Shown here: piece by piece, positions 51,255-60,624 of the stretch | How positions within the stretch are numbered: the first letter of the stretch is position 1 | How the letters are laid out: the number at the start of each line of letters is the position of its first letter | Assembly: GCF_014174355.1 (NCBI RefSeq) | Contig: NZ_JABEQF010000011.1 | Location: 1 to 64,000, forward strand | Source of the DNA: Gluconacetobacter azotocaptans | GTDB taxonomy: Bacteria > Pseudomonadota > Alphaproteobacteria > Acetobacterales > Acetobacteraceae | Length of the DNA stretch: 64,000 nucleotides | Reading direction: 5' to 3' | Translations under genes and position numbers: made by a program | The notes under the pieces: model-generated | What the model saw: only the letters and a program-made list of their open reading frames with translations | Databases searched by the model: none | Told to the model about the DNA's origin: nothing

Positions 51255-51668
51255 ATGGGAATCGCATATCTTGGCTGCATGGTGCTGGCCGCGTCGATCT
51301 ATCACCTGCCCCCCCGCATCCTGCCGTCGATCCAGGCCGTGGAGGGCGGGTGGAACGGGCTGGTGCACCATAATGCGAACGGCACGGACGATCTGGGCGT
51401 CATGCAGGTGAATACGCGCTGGGTCTTTCCCATTGCAACATATACGCATGTTCCGCCGCTGCTGGTCTATCGCAACCTCCTGGAAAATCCCTGCTATAAT
51501 ATCAGCGCGGCCGGGGCCGTGCTGCGTACCTACCTCAACGAAACGCATGGCGACCCGATGCGGGCCATCGGAAATTACCATTCCCACACCGCCCCGCTGA
51601 ACGAAGCCTACCAAATGCAGGTGCTGTCCTCGGCCCGCCGGCTGTTCGGCCTGCGTCCCCGCGAGTGA
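51255..51668 (+). CDS. Lytic transglycosylase-like protein (SLT fold)
   Basis: 137 residues. The sequence SIQAVEGGWNG carries the catalytic Glu, followed by NGTDDLGVMQVNTRWV, NLLENPCYNISAAGAVLRTYL and AIGNYHS, the order seen in small SLT/VirB1-type transglycosylases. A hydrophobic N-terminus (MGIAYLGCMVLAASIY) may be an uncleaved signal. It probably opens peptidoglycan so that the secretion machine can cross the wall. It is divergent from lsdG and convergent with lsdB; GGAAAGG lies upstream of the ATG. Confidence 0.8.
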   Translation: MGIAYLGCMVLAASIYHLPPRILPSIQAVEGGWNGLVHHNANGTDDLGVMQVNTRWVFPIATYTHVPPLLVYRNLLENPCYNISAAGAVLRTYLNETHGDPMRAIGNYHSHTAPLNEAYQMQVLSSARRLFGLRPRE

Positions 51669-51681
51669 CGGCCCGCACGGC

Positions 51682-53298
51682 TCATTTCCCCAGCACGGCC
51701 ACGCGCATCGCGCCGAAGGTCGCGCTCCCTCCTTCCACGAACAACGACACCCGATCGCTTCCGGCCGGTGGAAAGACAAGATCGGTCATGCGCAGGACGC
51801 CATCATTGGCGAACACCTCAACCGAATCGCGGTCGATGACCAGATGCAGCGACAGCGTGCCGCCCGGTGCGGCCAGATGGGCGATATGCGCCAGGCTGAA
51901 GCGGGGCGAAAAGCCGACGTTTCCGGAATGCGCGCGGTCCAGCGTCAGGGTCTGATCAATGAAATCGTACCCGATGGACGTCCCGATCGTGCCGTCCGCC
52001 GAGCCGCGCACCACGATGCCGGCGCGCCGGGCGTCGCCCCGGCGGATCGCCAGGTGAATGTCGAGCACGTCGCCGCCGAAGGGTTGCAAGAGGTGGTCCC
52101 CGGCTTTCAGCATCCGATCGGGGTAGGCGTGGACACCGCTTTTCCGGACCATATCGTCATATGCGCGGGGGGGCGCCTGCACCAGGGCAGGACGCCCCTC
52201 GATGGTCTTCAGGGCGACTTCCACCGGCAGGGTCATCTGTCCCCGCCAGGGCGATGTCGGAATGTCCGAGGCATAATCCCAGTTGTTCATCCATCCGATC
52301 AGCAGGGGATTGCCGTCGCCGGTATTGGCGAAACGCGCCATCGCATACTGGTCCGCCCCGTGATCCAGCCAGAGATAGCGTGATGGATCGGACCCCGGCG
52401 CCGGCAGGGCATCGGGCGTGAAAATCGTGCCGTCGAACCGCCCCACAAAATATTCCACGCCCGAGCCGCCGGCGATGCTCCAGGGATTCACGCTGACGAT
52501 CATTACCCATTTCACGTCATGGGGATTTCCGTCCAGCGGAAGAGGAAGCAGCAACGGCATTTCCCACAGCATGCCGGGCTTCCGATAGCCGGACGGCTGG
52601 AAATCGCTGAGAAACGACCAGTGCAGCAGATCGGTGGAACGATAGAGCTTCACCACCTGGGCGTCGCCCACCACCGTCGCCATCACCCAGCACTGGCCGT
52701 CGGGGTACCAGAACACCGACGGATCGCGGAACTGCCGTGATTCCGGCTGCAATGTCAGGACGGGGTTACCCTCATGGGCACGCCATGTGTGGCCGCCATC
52801 GACACTGTAGGAAATCGACTGCGCCTGCGTACCCTCGGGGTGCGCCGGCGTATTGGAATAGACCGAGGTATAGAAGGCGAGCAGCGGAGGGGCCGCCTTG
52901 CTGCCCAGGCCCGACCGGTTGTCACGATCGAGAACCACCGTGCCCGAGAAAATATCCTCGTCCGGACGGGCGGGAATCGCGACGGGTTCCTCGGTCCAGT
53001 GGACCAGATCGGTACTGGTCGCGTGTCCCCAGGACGTATGTCCCCAGACCATGCCGTGGGGATTGTACTGGAAGAACAGATGATAGACCCCGTTCAGCAG
53101 GAACGGGCCGTTCGGATCGTTCGCCCAATGCCGGGCCGGCGAGAAATGCAGGGCCGGCCGCCAGTGCGGCGTGTCCTGTGCCCGCAGCGCGGGCGACGCC
53201 AGCATCAGCAGGGCAAAGGCAAGCGGGCCGGTCCGACGACGCACGATGCCGGAAGGTCGGCGCGGCGATCGGATGAGTGCCTGGAATGGGTTCCACAT
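51682..53298 (-). CDS. lsdB: Exo-levanase, glycoside hydrolase family 32
   Basis: 538 residues. Signal peptide (LAFALLMLASPALRA, cleavage before QDT), then a GH32 five-blade propeller: the nucleophile in HWANDPNGP, the transition-state Asp in QFRDPSVFW and the acid Glu in LWEMPLLLP, followed by a C-terminal beta-sandwich (HLVIDRDSVEVFANDG). It releases fructose from levan and inulin-type chains. It follows lsdA by 70 bp, with a strong hairpin between, as in the lsdA-lsdB pair of G. diazotrophicus. A GTG just before the ATG is an alternative start. Confidence 0.93.
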   Translation of the reverse strand: MWNPFQALIRSPRRPSGIVRRRTGPLAFALLMLASPALRAQDTPHWRPALHFSPARHWANDPNGPFLLNGVYHLFFQYNPHGMVWGHTSWGHATSTDLVHWTEEPVAIPARPDEDIFSGTVVLDRDNRSGLGSKAAPPLLAFYTSVYSNTPAHPEGTQAQSISYSVDGGHTWRAHEGNPVLTLQPESRQFRDPSVFWYPDGQCWVMATVVGDAQVVKLYRSTDLLHWSFLSDFQPSGYRKPGMLWEMPLLLPLPLDGNPHDVKWVMIVSVNPWSIAGGSGVEYFVGRFDGTIFTPDALPAPGSDPSRYLWLDHGADQYAMARFANTGDGNPLLIGWMNNWDYASDIPTSPWRGQMTLPVEVALKTIEGRPALVQAPPRAYDDMVRKSGVHAYPDRMLKAGDHLLQPFGGDVLDIHLAIRRGDARRAGIVVRGSADGTIGTSIGYDFIDQTLTLDRAHSGNVGFSPRFSLAHIAHLAAPGGTLSLHLVIDRDSVEVFANDGVLRMTDLVFPPAGSDRVSLFVEGGSATFGAMRVAVLGK

Positions 53299-53331
53299 CA
53301 CGGGGGATAAATCTGTGGCCGAACGCGGAGT

Positions 53332-53360
53332 GACCAGCCTGCCTTTCGGGCAGGCTGGTC
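53332..53360 (-). terminator. Intercistronic hairpin between lsdA and lsdB
   Basis: Perfect 12-bp stem GACCAGCCTGCC / GGCAGGCTGGTC with a 5-nt loop, 8 bp after the lsdA stop. There is no T-run, so it may stabilise the lsdA mRNA end and reduce lsdB expression rather than stop transcription fully. Confidence 0.6.
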
Positions 53361-53368
53361 AAGCCATG

Positions 53369-55138
53369 TTACTGATTCACGAACTGATTGATCTGCCGTA
53401 CGACCTGGCCGTTGGCGCCGTTGGCATTGGCCGCCTGGGCCAGCAGGCCGGACTGGCCGCCCTGGCCGAACAGATCCTGGATGAAGCCGGCGATATTGAT
53501 ATCCGCACGATTGGCGGGAATATCACCATAGCCACCCAGTCCCCCATTGCCGTAGCGCAGATCGACGACCGACGCGCTCTTGGCGATTTGCAGCCTGACC
53601 GTCGGCGACAGTGCGCCACCCCGACGCCCCTCGACCGTATCGATGAACGATTCCACCAGTCCACCCGGCATGATGTAATGCGAATAGGACTGGAACGCCC
53701 GCGGGTTCTGGTCCGGATTGGGATCGAAATCGGTTCCGGCGGCGGTGTTGAGGTCGGTCGGGTTACCCAGCACCAGCCCGCTGCCGTAGTTCATGGGCTG
53801 GAAGTCGCTGCGGATACCGTTGCCGACGAAGCCGTACACGCCATCCGGACCATCGACGCCGGCCGCATATGTCGTGCGATGGCTGATGGTGAAGACGTAG
53901 TATTTTCCGTCCTTGATATACATCTGCGGCCGCTCGGTCTGGTCATTGACGCAGTTGGACGAAATCAGCGGCGGCAGGAACTTCCACTTCGACAGCGAGC
54001 CGTTTTCGGCAATTGCCAGGCCGATATTGGCCTTCTGGTAATAGGCGCCGGAATCGAGCACTTCCTGCAGGGTTTCGGCATGCGGGTCGTTGGGGCGATA
54101 GCCCAGGTCGGCTTCGGTGCAGTTCGGAGTACCGCGATCGCCGGCGGTATTGCCTTCGAACACCATGTAGTTCACGCCGGGATGCTGCGGATCCTCGAAG
54201 GTGAACGGGTCGCGGAAGCTGTAGAATTCGTTCTGCTGGCCGGTCTGGTAATACGTGCCGTCAGGCCGCAGAAGCGGCGTGTGCGTGCCGAAACCCGTGA
54301 ACCAGACATGGCGGAAATCGGCATGGATCTGGCCCAGCGTCTGGGTGATGACGGCCACCGGCGGCGTGATGTTGCCCGCATTGGCGTTACGATTGAACGC
54401 CAGGTCGGTATAGAACACCGACACGGTATTGCCATGCACGTTCATCAGACGGGCCGAGCCGGACCATTCCGCCTGCTCGGTATAGGTGGTGCCGGCGAAA
54501 ACCTGCGCGCTGGTCCCGTCGGGGAAAAGATGGCCGCCATAGATCCAGCCGCCGTTGACCGGCCGTTGGCTGGCGGGAATGCCCGCGCGCCGGTAGAAGA
54601 AGCCGATGCGGGCATGGACGTGACGATCGTCGAAGGTATAGCCGGCATTCGGGTCGGCCGTGAGTGAGAAGATGACCTCCCACCCATTATAGCTGAACTG
54701 GTCGGCGTGCTTGTCGATCAGCGTCCACGTATCCCATATCCAGACGTCCGGACTGGTCTGCGGGAAATCGGCCGGGATGTTCGGCATCGTCAACTGTGCC
54801 GGCATGGAATTCTGGCCGACCGCGACGCTGGTGCTGGAATGGGCCTTGATCTGCAGCGCATCGGCGCGCGTCCAGCGCGACGTGAAATCCGAAGCGGGGT
54901 CATACGCCTGCTGCGTATGGATGCTGGGCAGGGGAAAACCCGGTACGCCCGACAGCGAACGCCCTGCAAAAAGCTGGGCGCCGTGGGGCATCATGCCCGG
55001 ACGTGGGGCGACGCGCTGGGCTTCCTGCCTGCGCAAGGACTGTGTCTGGGCCGACGCACCCTGCGCCCCCAGAGACATGGCGATAGATCCCGCCAGCACG
55101 ATTTTCAGCGCTGACCTTTTCCGGCGTACGTCCGCCAT
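53369..55138 (-). CDS. lsdA: Levansucrase, glycoside hydrolase family 68
   Basis: 589 residues. Signal peptide with cleavage at GASA|Q31, matching the pyroglutamate start known for LsdA. The GH68 residues are the nucleophile D136 (VWIWDTW), transition-state D310 (YSFRDPF) and acid/base E402 (NDQTERPQ); C340 and C396 correspond to the known disulfide. Each is one higher than in the published G. diazotrophicus numbering. It makes levan and 1-kestose from sucrose outside the cell and is exported by the lsd type II system. A long AT-rich leader of about 580 bp precedes it. Confidence 0.97.
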   Translation of the reverse strand: MADVRRKRSALKIVLAGSIAMSLGAQGASAQTQSLRRQEAQRVAPRPGMMPHGAQLFAGRSLSGVPGFPLPSIHTQQAYDPASDFTSRWTRADALQIKAHSSTSVAVGQNSMPAQLTMPNIPADFPQTSPDVWIWDTWTLIDKHADQFSYNGWEVIFSLTADPNAGYTFDDRHVHARIGFFYRRAGIPASQRPVNGGWIYGGHLFPDGTSAQVFAGTTYTEQAEWSGSARLMNVHGNTVSVFYTDLAFNRNANAGNITPPVAVITQTLGQIHADFRHVWFTGFGTHTPLLRPDGTYYQTGQQNEFYSFRDPFTFEDPQHPGVNYMVFEGNTAGDRGTPNCTEADLGYRPNDPHAETLQEVLDSGAYYQKANIGLAIAENGSLSKWKFLPPLISSNCVNDQTERPQMYIKDGKYYVFTISHRTTYAAGVDGPDGVYGFVGNGIRSDFQPMNYGSGLVLGNPTDLNTAAGTDFDPNPDQNPRAFQSYSHYIMPGGLVESFIDTVEGRRGGALSPTVRLQIAKSASVVDLRYGNGGLGGYGDIPANRADINIAGFIQDLFGQGGQSGLLAQAANANGANGQVVRQINQFVNQ

Positions 55139-55717
55139 GTAACCCTCCTGAAGCAGAGCCGGACATCGCGACCTTGCGTCACAATTGCCCAGCTACCGAT
55201 AAATACGTGATTTATAAAGGATTTTTCCTGTGTGCCTCGCGACCCGAGGCGCAGAAGATCACGAGAAATTTACATTTGTCAATTTTATTTTAATTAAAAT
55301 TTGGTGGCGAAATTGAGGCACGCCCGCGGTATGCGGACGCACGAACGCGTTATATTTTGAATACAGAACGTACAGGTCTTTATTTTTATAAATTGAGCCG
55401 TTCCGGATGCACGTCCGCTGGGCCGGGAATGACCAGAGTTCCACCTGGCATTCCTGCTGGGTTCCACGCCCTTTCAGGATCGTGTCCGTTCACGACCCTG
55501 GCGTGATGGCATCCCACATACCGCATCCTTTGCGGAATAACAAAGCGTATTCTCGATTGCCGCCACTGGAACGGCCTGCCGGCCGGATAGTTTCCCCTGG
55601 CGCGTGCCCCATGATCGACATGCGCCGGAACGCAGGAGGCGCACATGCATGCGTGCCTCATATTTCCTTATTATATAATGGTCTTTTCTATATTCCGATC
55701 CACGTCATAACATCGCC
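55139..55717. promoter_or_regulatory. lsdA upstream region
   Basis: 579 bp between the lsdA start and the end of the LysR gene, with no credible ORF. The part at 55255-55395 is strongly AT-rich, unlike the rest of the neighbourhood. It must hold the lsdA promoter. A CCCTCCTGAAG stretch on the plus strand (55140-55150) gives AGGAGGG as the lsdA ribosome site. I see no clear operator. Confidence 0.5.
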
Positions 55718-56635
55718 TCACAGGCCCGTGTCCCACGGCGGCAGCGGGCCGTAGCATTCGGAAAGATAGTCGATCATGGCCCGGACCTTGAGGGCCACGG
55801 TCGCCGCCGGTGGGTACACCGCATGCAGTTCCGGGCCGTCCATCAGCGGCGCGTCCAGGGACAGCGCGCGCAACTGTCCCGCGCGCAATGCGTCGGCCAC
55901 GATGAAACTGGGCTGGTAGATGATCCCCTGCCCCGCGACCGCGGCTTCGCGCAGCACGTCGCCATTATTGGCGCACAGGGGACCACGGACGGCAATGGCG
56001 CGCTCCCCCTTTGCCCCGAAGCGCCATCGCGCCGGGCCGACGGCGTCGCTGAGCGTGTAGCCGAGGCACGCGTGATGCGCGAGTTCCGCGATCGTCCGGG
56101 GCGTGCCGTGGCGGGCGAGGTAGGACGGGGCGGCGCAGACGACGAAGCGGATGGGGGCCAGCCTGCGGCTGCGGAGGCTGCTGGGCGTCATCTTGCGAAT
56201 GCGCAGGGTCAGGTCCCACCCTTCCTCGACAGGGTCGACCGCCCGGTCGTCCACGCCCAGTTCCACCGACACCAGCGGATAGCGCCGGCTGAATGCCCCA
56301 AGGATGGGCGCGACATGACGAATGGCGAAGGACACCGGCGCGTTCAGGCGCAGCCGCCCGCGCGGCTCGTCCCGTTCGGCCGCGACCTCGTGTTCCATAT
56401 CTTCCAGTTCGGACAACAGCCTCTGGCATCCGTCCAGAAACAGGCGACCGGCATCGGTCAGCGAGAGGCGCCGCGTGCTGCGATGAAACAGCGCAACACC
56501 CAGCCGCGCTTCCAGCGCCGCGACATGCTTGGTGACCATCGTCTGCGACAGGGACAGCGTACGTGCGGCCCCGGCGAAACTGCCCTGCGCCACCACCCGG
56601 ACGAACACCTGCATGCTGGTAATACGGTCGAGCAC
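55718..56635 (-). CDS. LysR-family transcriptional regulator
   Basis: 305 residues. An N-terminal HTH (MQVFVRVVAQGSFAGAARTLSLSQTMVTKHVAALEARLGVALFHRSTRRLSLTDAG) and a LysR substrate domain. Divergent from a DODA-type dioxygenase gene, 106 bp away, a common LysR target layout. A CCCCCA-N21-TGGGGG dyad lies in the shared promoter. The inducer is unknown. Confidence 0.92.
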   Translation of the reverse strand: MLDRITSMQVFVRVVAQGSFAGAARTLSLSQTMVTKHVAALEARLGVALFHRSTRRLSLTDAGRLFLDGCQRLLSELEDMEHEVAAERDEPRGRLRLNAPVSFAIRHVAPILGAFSRRYPLVSVELGVDDRAVDPVEEGWDLTLRIRKMTPSSLRSRRLAPIRFVVCAAPSYLARHGTPRTIAELAHHACLGYTLSDAVGPARWRFGAKGERAIAVRGPLCANNGDVLREAAVAGQGIIYQPSFIVADALRAGQLRALSLDAPLMDGPELHAVYPPAATVALKVRAMIDYLSECYGPLPPWDTGL

Positions 56636-56646
56636 GGTACCTCATA

Positions 56647-56679
56647 CCCCCAGTGTTATCTGACTTTTCAAAATGGGGG
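56647..56679. promoter_or_regulatory. Candidate LysR binding region
   Basis: CCCCCA (56647-56652) and TGGGGG (56674-56679) form a spaced dyad between the divergent LysR and dioxygenase genes, 12 bp from the LysR start. LysR regulators commonly bind such shared promoters. The arms are short, so confidence is low. Confidence 0.3.
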
Positions 56680-56741
56680 ATTATCGTAGCGGGGGTGCGC
56701 GGGCAAATTCGCGTCACGACAACGGCAAGGAGGCAGGCGTC

Positions 56742-57566
56742 ATGGAAATGCGATCCGTCAGCGCGGACAAGCCGGCCGGGCAGCCGGTGCTGTTTCTGCC
56801 CCATGGCGGCGGCCCGTGCTTCTTCATGGACTGGCCGGATACCTGGGACCGCATGGCGGCCTATCTGCGCGGGATCGCGGCGACGCTGCCCCGACGGCCC
56901 GATGCGATTCTGGTCATGTCCGGTCACTGGGAAACCGCCGTGCCGACCGTGACCTCGGGCACGCAGCCACCGCTGATCTATGATTATCACGGGTTTCCGC
57001 CGCACACGTACCAGCTGCGCTATCCGGCGCCCGGTTCGCCCGCGCTGGCGGCGCGGGTGCGCGCGCTGCTGGACGCGGCCGGAATCGTCAATGCCGAGGA
57101 CCCCGACCGGGGTTTCGACCATGGCGTGTTCATCCCGTTCATGCTGGCCTTCGAGGCGGCCGACATCCCGATCGTGGAGCTGTCGTTGAAGGACGATATG
57201 GACGTCGCGGAGGAACTGCGCATCGGGGCGGCCCTGCGCCCCCTGCGCGACGAGAACGTACTGATCGCGGCAACCGGGATGACGTACCACAATCTGCGCC
57301 ATTTCATGGGCAGGAACCCTGCATCCGACGCCATCTCGCGGACGTTCGACGCGTGGCTGGCCGATGCGGTCGAAGCCCCCGCCGCCGCGCGGGACGCGGC
57401 GCTGCTGGGGTGGGCCAGTGCGCCGGGCGCCCGGGTCTGTCACCCGCGCGAGGAACATCTGCTGCCGCTGATGTTCGCCGCCGGTGCCGCCGGCGCCGAC
57501 CGGGGGCGACGCGACTACGGCGACATTGTCATGGGCAAGGCGTTATCGGGCTTCCGCTTCGGTTGA
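56742..57566 (+). CDS. DODA-type (class III extradiol, LigB-like) dioxygenase
   Basis: 274 residues. The metal and catalytic His positions of the LigB/DODA family are present: FLPHGGGPCFF, VMSGHWE, FDHGVFIPFML and GMTYHNLRHF, with HPREEHLLPLMFAAGAA near the end. Members open catechol-type rings with Fe or Zn; the bacterial 4,5-DOPA dioxygenase YgiD is a relative. AAGGAGG lies 8 nt before the ATG at 56742. Probably controlled by the adjacent LysR protein. Confidence 0.87.
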   Translation: MEMRSVSADKPAGQPVLFLPHGGGPCFFMDWPDTWDRMAAYLRGIAATLPRRPDAILVMSGHWETAVPTVTSGTQPPLIYDYHGFPPHTYQLRYPAPGSPALAARVRALLDAAGIVNAEDPDRGFDHGVFIPFMLAFEAADIPIVELSLKDDMDVAEELRIGAALRPLRDENVLIAATGMTYHNLRHFMGRNPASDAISRTFDAWLADAVEAPAAARDAALLGWASAPGARVCHPREEHLLPLMFAAGAAGADRGRRDYGDIVMGKALSGFRFG

Positions 57567-57601
57567 TGCGGTTCCTCTTTCACACCGTCACAGGAAAGAC
57601 C

Positions 57602-58216
57602 ATGCGCATGAAAAAGACTTTTCCGGTCGGGGCCGCCGTCGTCCTGGGCCTGGTCGCGATACTGTCGGGGGCACAGGCCGCCACCCCGCCGCACGACGTG
57701 CAGGCCGGCAGCTACAAGGTCGACGCCGCGCATACGCAGATCATTTTCTCGACACTGCATTTCGGCTTCACCCTTTATTCCGGTATATTCTCGGGCGTTA
57801 CCGGGACATTGCAGCTCGACCCCGCACACCCGACGGCCGCCAGGCTGGACATCACCGTGCCGGTGGACAGCGTCACGACCACCAGCGCCAAGCTGACGGG
57901 CGAACTGAAGGGCACGGACTGGCTCGACGCCGGGACATACCCGACCGCGACCTTTACCTCGACGAACGTGACCCCGACCGGCCTGGGCAGCGCTACGATC
58001 GCGGGCAAGCTGACGCTGCATGGGGTCACGAAGCCGGTCGTGCTGCACGCGCATTATGTCGATGCGGGCGTCAACCCGATGGACAAGGCCTATACGGTCG
58101 GGTTCCAGGGTACCGCCACCATCAGGCGCAGCGATTTCGGGGTGAAGACCTATGTCCCGATGATCGGCGACGAGGTCACGCTGACCATCGCCGGCGCCTT
58201 CGAAAAGCAGGGCTGA
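57602..58216 (+). CDS. YceI-family periplasmic lipid-binding protein
   Basis: 204 residues. Signal peptide AAVVLGLVAILSGAQA, then a YceI lipocalin-like barrel: GSYKVDAAHTQIIFSTLHFGFTLYSGIFSGVTGTLQLDP, LKGTDWLDAGTYPTATFTSTNV, KLTLHGVTKPVVLHAHY and FGVKTYVPMIGDEVTLTI. These proteins bind polyisoprenoids and are often acid- or stress-induced. It starts 35 bp after the dioxygenase gene and may share its transcript. Confidence 0.92.
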   Translation: MRMKKTFPVGAAVVLGLVAILSGAQAATPPHDVQAGSYKVDAAHTQIIFSTLHFGFTLYSGIFSGVTGTLQLDPAHPTAARLDITVPVDSVTTTSAKLTGELKGTDWLDAGTYPTATFTSTNVTPTGLGSATIAGKLTLHGVTKPVVLHAHYVDAGVNPMDKAYTVGFQGTATIRRSDFGVKTYVPMIGDEVTLTIAGAFEKQG

Positions 58217-58500
58217 CCCTTACCCTTGCGACACCGATCACGAGCACGCCAGCGCAGGAAACGGCGGGCTCATTTTTCGTTAAGGACCCATCGCCGAGAC
58301 CGCATGACCGGACCCGCACGCCGGGGGTGTCCGCCCCACGGTTGTACCGGGAATGCAGTCGCGACCGCACCCCCGATCGGTCCGCCGCGCCCATGAACCC
58401 ACCCCGCATATCGTTCCAACCCACGGCAGGCGGTCCACTCTTAAAAAGAAGTCCATAAGCCCGATTTTACTATCGGTCTTCTTCGCGCCATGGAAATAAT

Positions 58501-59139
58501 ATGACACAAATAAGACATGGTATGGTGGAAATGACACGCGCAACCCCGACCCAATATGCCAACCCCGGGCCGCTGGGCCTGATGGGTTTCGGCGTCACCA
58601 CGGTCCTGCTGAACCTGCACAATGCCGGGTGGATTCCCATGGGATCGGCCATCCTGGCCATGGGGCTGGTGTTCGGTGGGCTGGCGCAGATCATGGCCGG
58701 CCTGCTGGAATACCCCAAGGGCAACACGTTCGGCCTGACGGCCTTTACCTCGTACGGCGCGTTCTGGCTGTCGCTGGTCGCGCTGGTCTGCCTGCCGCAG
58801 GTGGGGCTCATGCCGGCATCCACCCCCGCGCTGATGGCGGCGTACCTGTTCATGTGGGGGATCTTCACGCTGATCCTGTTCATCGGCACGTTGTCGGCGT
58901 CCCGCGCGTTGCAGGTGGTGTTCGGCTCTCTGGTCATCCTGTTCATGCTGCTGGCGGCGGCCGAGCGTTCGGGCAATCCGGCGCTGACAGTGATTGCGGG
59001 ATATGAAGGCATATTCTGCGGTTTTTCGGCCATCTATATCGCGATGGCCGAAATCCTGGAATTCCAGTTCGGCCACGCCGTCCTGCCCCTGGGCCTGATG
59101 CGCCGCCCCCGGGCCAGCCAGCCGATCGGCGCGCTGTAG
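58501..59139 (+). CDS. Acetate/succinate transporter (GPR1/FUN34/YaaH, SatP type)
   Basis: 212 residues. Signature [23 protein letters not shown] at the N-terminus, then six membrane segments with [24 protein letters not shown] and [21 protein letters not shown]. Family members move acetate with protons, useful in an acetic acid producer for uptake or tolerance. First ATG is at 58501; 58522 and 58531 are alternatives. Confidence 0.93.
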   Translation: MTQIRHGMVEMTRATPTQYANPGPLGLMGFGVTTVLLNLHNAGWIPMGSAILAMGLVFGGLAQIMAGLLEYPKGNTFGLTAFTSYGAFWLSLVALVCLPQVGLMPASTPALMAAYLFMWGIFTLILFIGTLSASRALQVVFGSLVILFMLLAAAERSGNPALTVIAGYEGIFCGFSAIYIAMAEILEFQFGHAVLPLGLMRRPRASQPIGAL

Positions 59140-59621
59140 ACGCCGCGGGACGGTCCTTTCGGACCACCGCCGGCACATCTTCGCAACAAGCTGCCTTCAA
59201 TGCCCACGCATCCGCGCGGGCGTTTTTTTTTGCAGGCAGGGCTTCTGCACGCAGAGTTCCATCAACGCGGCCAATCTCACCGGATCGAAGCCATTCTCTG
59301 GCTCTGCCACATCGGCCGGAACCGGATCACCCGCCAGCACACCCAGTCCAAAGCCCAGGAACGAACCGACCAGAAGCAGGATGAGGACGAAAAGGCATTT
59401 TTCACGGCACCCTCATTTTCCGAACGAGGGGGGGTAACGGCGACGTACCCTAGTAGGTAGACGTTTTCTTTACATATTAAGTAATAATGTGCTACGCACC
59501 AAAAAATGCCCATCGACAGGGTCGGAGGGAGAGGCCGTCGATCGGACACGCCCGCACGAAAAGCATACCATTACTTTACATTGAATACTTATTCTATTCT
59601 TCAAAAAACGAAAGAAGAAAA
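59140..59621. other. Intergenic stretch, possible broken small membrane ORF
   Basis: About 480 bp. On the minus strand, 59197-59407 encodes a membrane-helix-like stretch (CLFVLILLLVGSFLGFGLGVLAG) followed by ENGFDPVRLAALMELCVQKPC and a stop, but there is no start codon and a stop lies just upstream in frame. It may be a frameshifted small gene. The 59440-59620 part is AT-rich and probably holds the PAP2 promoter. Confidence 0.4.
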
Positions 59622-60431
59622 ATGAGTACATTTTCCGTAAAGAAGCCAGAATACTCATATATTGATGGACATGGGAAAATAATTATTTTTCCTATGTTTA
59701 TATTTTTACTTATGTCTACCCTCTCCCTGTCCGGGACACACGGCCCGGACTACGCCATCATGCATCTCCTGTCCTTAATCTCCGGTCGATCCGCTTTATT
59801 GGATCACGCCATCTTCGGCCTGACCAAGGACATGTTTTCCAGCGTCATTCTTCTATCCCTTGTCGTCTATGCCTGGTTTGGCACGAACCGGTCCGATCGC
59901 CGCGCGGGAATCCTGGTAGGAACCGTGATGTCGTTTTTCGCCGGAGTCGTGAGTCGTATCCTGCAACTGTCGCTACCGACGCATCTTCGGCCTTTGTATG
60001 ATGCCGATCTTCATTTCAAGTCGCCGTCCGGCCTCGATTCAGGCGCCCTCAACCACTGGTCGTCATTTCCCAGCGACCACGCCGCCGTCGTGTTCGGCCT
60101 GGCATGCACGATATATTACGCCGACATCCGGATCGGCCGGCTGGCATTCGCCCTGGTGACGCTCTTGAGTGCTTCACGCGTTTACCTGGGCGTTCATTTC
60201 CCCTCAGACGTAATTGCAGGCGCTTCGCTCGGCATTGCCGTCGTCATGGCAACGCAGCAGTTTCGGACGTCGAGCATGGTGCGGCAACTGATGGCAAAGG
60301 AAGAAACCAACAGCGCGTTGTTCTATTCCCTCGCGTTCTATTTCTGTTTCGGGGTGGCCACTCTTTTCAACGACTACCGATCGGCGCTTTCCGAATTCGC
60401 GAAACAACTGCATGCCCACATCACCGGTTAG
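59622..60431 (+). CDS. PAP2-superfamily membrane phosphatase
   Basis: 269 residues with about six membrane segments. The phosphatase motifs are LQLSLPTHLRPLYD (motif 1, ending RP), SSFPSDHAAVVFGLA (PSDH) and SRVYLGVHFPSDVIAGASLG (SR...HxxxD). It removes phosphate from a lipid such as undecaprenyl pyrophosphate or phosphatidate on the periplasmic side. The ATG at 59622 is chosen because the upstream codons are AT-rich and unlike the family; the ribosome site (AAAGAAGAAA) is weak. Confidence 0.82.
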   Translation: MSTFSVKKPEYSYIDGHGKIIIFPMFIFLLMSTLSLSGTHGPDYAIMHLLSLISGRSALLDHAIFGLTKDMFSSVILLSLVVYAWFGTNRSDRRAGILVGTVMSFFAGVVSRILQLSLPTHLRPLYDADLHFKSPSGLDSGALNHWSSFPSDHAAVVFGLACTIYYADIRIGRLAFALVTLLSASRVYLGVHFPSDVIAGASLGIAVVMATQQFRTSSMVRQLMAKEETNSALFYSLAFYFCFGVATLFNDYRSALSEFAKQLHAHITG

Positions 60432-60624
60432 AATCCTCCGGAATCCGGTGACGCTCCTTACGATGACCTTCGTGCGGATCTGACGATATGGGCGTCGCCG
60501 GCAGGTGCTTACTTTCGCAGCTTGTTACGTTATAATTACAAAAAAAATAAATCAAGAAAGAGGCTTGGTATTCATCCGGCGTGGCTTTATGCCGTAGCCT
60601 CGTCGGAAACAGCCCCACGCGATC

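Noticed and set aside
55407-55754. A 115-codon ORF upstream of lsdA
   Set aside because: It has no family features, starts in the AT-rich promoter region and overlaps the end of the LysR gene.
59200-59460. An 86-codon plus-strand ORF after the acetate transporter
   Set aside because: Poor composition, no ribosome site, and antisense to the more protein-like but broken minus-strand frame.
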